A stretch of DNA of 64,000 bases from Ooceraea biroi. Taxonomy: Eukaryota; Arthropoda; Insecta; Hymenoptera; Formicidae. Below, in pieces: positions 60,346 to 64,000 of the stretch. The notes beneath the pieces were generated by a model that worked only from the letters and a program-made list of their open reading frames with translations, was not told where the DNA came from and ran no database searches. Position 1 is the stretch's first letter. Every line of letters starts with the position of its first letter. A program made the position numbers and the translations under genes. The stretch covers positions 336,464 through 400,463 of the forward strand of contig NC_039511.1 in the NCBI RefSeq assembly GCF_003672135.1. Direction: 5' to 3'.

Positions 60346-63300
60346 CTAAAAATTAGTAAATTTTAGAGAACTTAATATCGAACTTTGTTACGCTTTAGAT
60401 TGAATAAATAAAATTAAGATCATAAATATTATATTAACAAAAGTTAGGTACAATATCTGTACATATAGTGTGATTTTCTTTTATATAAATCAAATATTCC
60501 AACTTTACAGATTATAAATTTCTAAAACATTATAATTCACGCACTTAAGTTTGATTATGAAAGGTTTAACATAAATAATTTAATATGTTTATAGTTAATG
60601 ATGCTTACATATAGTTCAATGACAAATTGATAACAAATAGTTCAATGATACTTATAATTTAATGACATTTTTAGCTAAATATACTTATATGGGTTCAAAG
60701 TGGACTTAAAATAGGATCAAAAGTTTAAATAAAAACTGAATTTTGTCATCATGGAATATTTATCTTTGTCTATCTTGCTTCTTTTCTATTCCATATTGTA
60801 TCTTTCAAGTTAAGGATTAAATTTTTGTACTTTTCGCTCACGAATAACCTTCGTAAGAATGGCTCTCACATCACAACTGGTGAAAATGATTGAAAATAGT
60901 TTATCCCGTGATTGTGTTTTCAGTGCCAGGTCCATGGCCAAACGAATTCACCTGGATGAAGGCCAGCCGTCTACCTCGCCCGGATATTCTACTTTTGTGT
61001 CGTTGAATGTCGGTCACGCGAAGTCATTTCGATCTCAAAACAGCAGGTCACGAGACTCGCTGTTTTCTCTCGTTTCCGCGATAGTATGCCGTGAGATCAT
61101 CAACAATGCGCGATGTTATGACTATGATGAGAATGGTTTCAGAATACATGAAAATAAAGTGAAATTAATAAGTGAGATGAATCAAAGTAAACCATGCGCG
61201 AAAACTTGAGCAATTATATTACACTTATATTCAGAATTGAGAAAAATATTGGTAAAAGAGCACTTTATATTTAAATATAGAAAATAAAAATCAGCTGTTT
61301 TAGACTTTATCACTTTTTAAAGAAATAAAACAATCAACCGTACACTTGGTAGATAGCTAACGGAGATCCAAACACGACTAATGAGATTTTTGCAATTTTA
61401 ATATTAAAAAGTTATTATCATCATGATTGCGATTTGAGAAGTTGATTTCTTAGGAATTTATTGCGTACGCAAGTTATTATTATCTTCAGAATTTTCGCAA
61501 AACTCGATTTTAAAGGCAATCTAATCGTTATTATATGACGTTTATTACAGATTTATAAAATCGTACACAGAGGAATCACAAATTCAAATGTTATTTTACG
61601 ATGGAGCTACTTTCGCTGCAACAGCTCGTTCTTCGTTTCTCTCATGTGGACGTGTGTGGACTGCGTACGCATTATGTAAATGTACGTCGAACCAAATTAT
61701 GTAATGCACGTGTTACGAATAAAGTATCGAGACACTGTTGACTAAATCATCAGACATTGCTCGAATCCGCTGCTGGTGATAATCTCCGCGCAAATGATAA
61801 CAATACGAATTATCGATGATTAGTCACGAGAAATACCGGCGACACGGTTAATTACTGATGCGTGTTTGCCGAATGATCGTACGGGGCAATGGTCAAATGA
61901 ATTAATTTCATACTCTCGACAAAGACATTTTAATTGTAGTCATTATTTGCAATGTACTGTGGATCATGATTTTCGTTTCTTCGTTTAATGAATACTAACA
62001 TTGATACACAGGTACATAATTCTACCGAGTTTTGGGAAGACACGGGTTTGAGAGTTAAAGTCCGCAAAAAGAAGATTATGTAGTAGTTTAATAAAATCAT
62101 TGCTTCGTTAAATAAAATAAGGTTTCGTAAGTTGTATTTGCATCAGTAAGACGAAAGACTTATTGACACGAATCGCTTCGTTATATTTGTTTTTCACGTT
62201 ACTATAAAAGTGTGACTTTTATTAACATTGAACGTTGAGAATGTACATTAAAAATAAAAATTATATATATATATGTGTGTTTTATGTTTTATAATATATA
62301 AAAAAGTTGTCACATAAGATTTATATAAGGAACGTTTTTCGCAAAAAGAGAATGTTTTTAGTTTTTTTCAGAAATTAGAAATATTGATTTCTGAATAATT
62401 TGTAAAAAGTATTTTATTAAGTATATGCAAAATTATTTTTAATCATTTGTGTGCATAATATATACAATACAATTCAGTCATGAAAATATTTGCTCTCGCT
62501 TTTTACGATTTTCTGCTATCTCTCAGGTAAATTTCGAATTCCTTTGCGAAAACAACTTTTTCGTATCTCAGACACATTTGGAAAGTACTGTTCAGTTAAA
62601 AAATACTACGTCGATTGGAATAAATGGTAATCCGAAGGCGTCAAGTTGGATGAATACGTCGCGTGCGGAAAAACTTTCCAGGCAAAATCCAAAATGGTTT
62701 GCTAAATACGAAAAGCATATATAGTTTTTTATTGCGCATCGCATTCACTATTTTTTGAAGTTATGTTTATCATTAAATCATAACATAATGTTTTACAAAC
62801 CTCGGTGCCAACTCTTCGAACACGTAACAAAGCAGGAATTTATGAAATCTTTGTATACGCTTAATATTTATTCATTCACTTATTTCATGTGTATCGATCT
62901 CTAAACCTATTTTATCGTTATTATAATATTATTAGCGTTATAAATAATATTTCTAATTAACAACAACCAACAACGACTAAGGATTGCTCATTCAGACGAC
63001 GATGATTCAATAATAATTTGTCACACATTCACGAAATTTCAAGGTTTTGCGTTTTTGCTATGTCTTTCGCAACATTTCTGGATGTTGGCCGAAATTGCAC
63101 AGACACACACACATACACATCGCAGTATATATTCGTAGATAAATATAAAATTGTGCAATAGAATTGTTTGGGGAAATCTCACGGAGTAATAAACCGAAGT
63201 AAAAAAGAATATTTAGGAATATGCATTAACAATATGTTTAATATTTACTCGATCGAGGCGAATTAAAATTTGCTTTTGACAACCGACTTATCGACTCACT

Positions 63301-64000
63301 CGATGTTTTACTTTGACTACAGACGCATTAGTACATTCTCGTTAGGCAATCATCCAAGTGTTTAAATCACCTATGTGAACTTGGCAGTCCACTTTTAATA
63401 AATTAAGTTTTTAGTACACGAAATGTTAGTATTTTGTTTGTAGTTATTCGTAGTAATAATTTCGTTTGTAGTGCTTCTACTTTCGTTTATAGTTGCACCG
63501 TTTATCTAGATATAATATTATTCGAGATTTTTGCCTCTTTACAAATGTCACACGTCACATAGCAATTTATTATTATAAAATTGTAAATTAATATTCAACC
63601 AAAAAAATGACTATGCACTACAAAGAATACAAATAAAAAAAGGAGACGTTTTGTATCCAATTAGTCATCATCTAATCGACATGCCGCGTGTAGGCGGCTT
63701 CTGTGCACGCAAGAGTCTTGGACATTGTACTTTGCTCGCCGACACGAACATGTTGCGCGTATATTGACATTGTCAAGATTTAATGATGACATCGTTCATC
63801 CTTTTTTGCACAGGTGTGGAGTATTTTGCGATTAAACGATTGTTCAGTTCAAAGGTCTTTTCCAAGCGGAGAGGCAGTTCGCGTATTCCCAGATAGTTAT
63901 ATTATCGCGTCAAATAGTTATATTATTGTTAATCGGTTTGTGCATCGAGCGTTGTCACATATTTGAAAACCAGATCGTTTGATGGGAAACAGAAGAAACG
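60346..64000. other. Right-hand intergenic DNA
   Basis: AT-rich with modest CpG patches (about 60900-61090, 61610-61700, 63680-63770). A short potential signal-peptide exon at 62480-62526 (MKIFALAF... ending CAG|GTAAAT) is visible but no following exon could be found. A (TA)/(TG) run is at 62260-62280. No gene assigned. Confidence 0.35.
60859..61209 (+). CDS. Hypothetical ORF, 116 codons
   Basis: An ATG-started frame in a somewhat GC-richer patch, with balanced residue use and no recognised domain, signal peptide or membrane segment. A TTTTCAG at about 60917-60923 could be an acceptor, so the stretch may instead be an exon. Weak support. Confidence 0.2.
   Translation: MALTSQLVKMIENSLSRDCVFSARSMAKRIHLDEGQPSTSPGYSTFVSLNVGHAKSFRSQNSRSRDSLFSLVSAIVCREIINNARCYDYDENGFRIHENKVKLISEMNQSKPCAKT

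Overview
The window looks like nuclear DNA of an insect, most plausibly a hymenopteran such as an ant. The background is AT-rich and broken by short CpG-rich blocks. Genes carry small GT-AG introns, tRNA genes are scattered and end in Pol III T-runs, and there are many mariner-type elements and foldback (MITE-like) elements. The species is an inference; nothing read here proves it. Gene density is low and most of the 64 kb is intergenic or intronic. No CRISPR array, operon, rRNA gene or viral gene was seen.

Layout. 1-5.8 kb has no convincing gene. 5.8-7.4 kb holds a gene fragment whose 3' end is duplicated as a ~125-bp direct repeat. 7381-8666 is a complete, TA-flanked 1,286-bp mariner whose transposase is broken only by two in-frame stops. 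About 10.38-14.02 kb is a decayed DNA transposon with ~40-bp terminal inverted repeats and a DUF7869/Sola-like transposase. 14-27 kb is mostly non-coding, with a TATA-containing CpG block near 15.3 kb, two nested hairpin elements at 17.2-17.5 kb and small inverted-repeat elements at 20.0 and 22.35 kb. 27.6-30.6 kb carries four tRNA genes (Asn on +; Lys, Asp and Ser on -). A possible small two-exon secreted or membrane protein gene lies on the - strand at 32.9-35.1 kb. 38.2-40.0 kb holds a - strand MADF-BESS transcription-factor gene fed by a CpG-rich 5' region reaching 41.1 kb. 43.9-45.0 kb has a mariner 3' fragment and a 530-bp foldback element.

The best resolved genes are two - strand tandem paralogues at 45.6-47.8 and 48.2-50.5 kb. 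Each has five exons, encodes a 246-residue secreted protein of the group-7 allergen/takeout-like lipid-binding type, and has a CDS of exactly 741 nt. The last two exons are identical in length between the copies, while the first three differ but sum to the same total. 50.6-64 kb is mostly AT-rich intergenic DNA with microsatellites, hairpin elements, a heavily decayed mariner at 59.7-60.35 kb and a few unsupported small ORFs.

No new multi-gene system was found. The items most worth checking are the paralogue pair, the orphan two-exon gene at 33-35 kb, the decayed Sola-like transposon and the nested and foldback elements.
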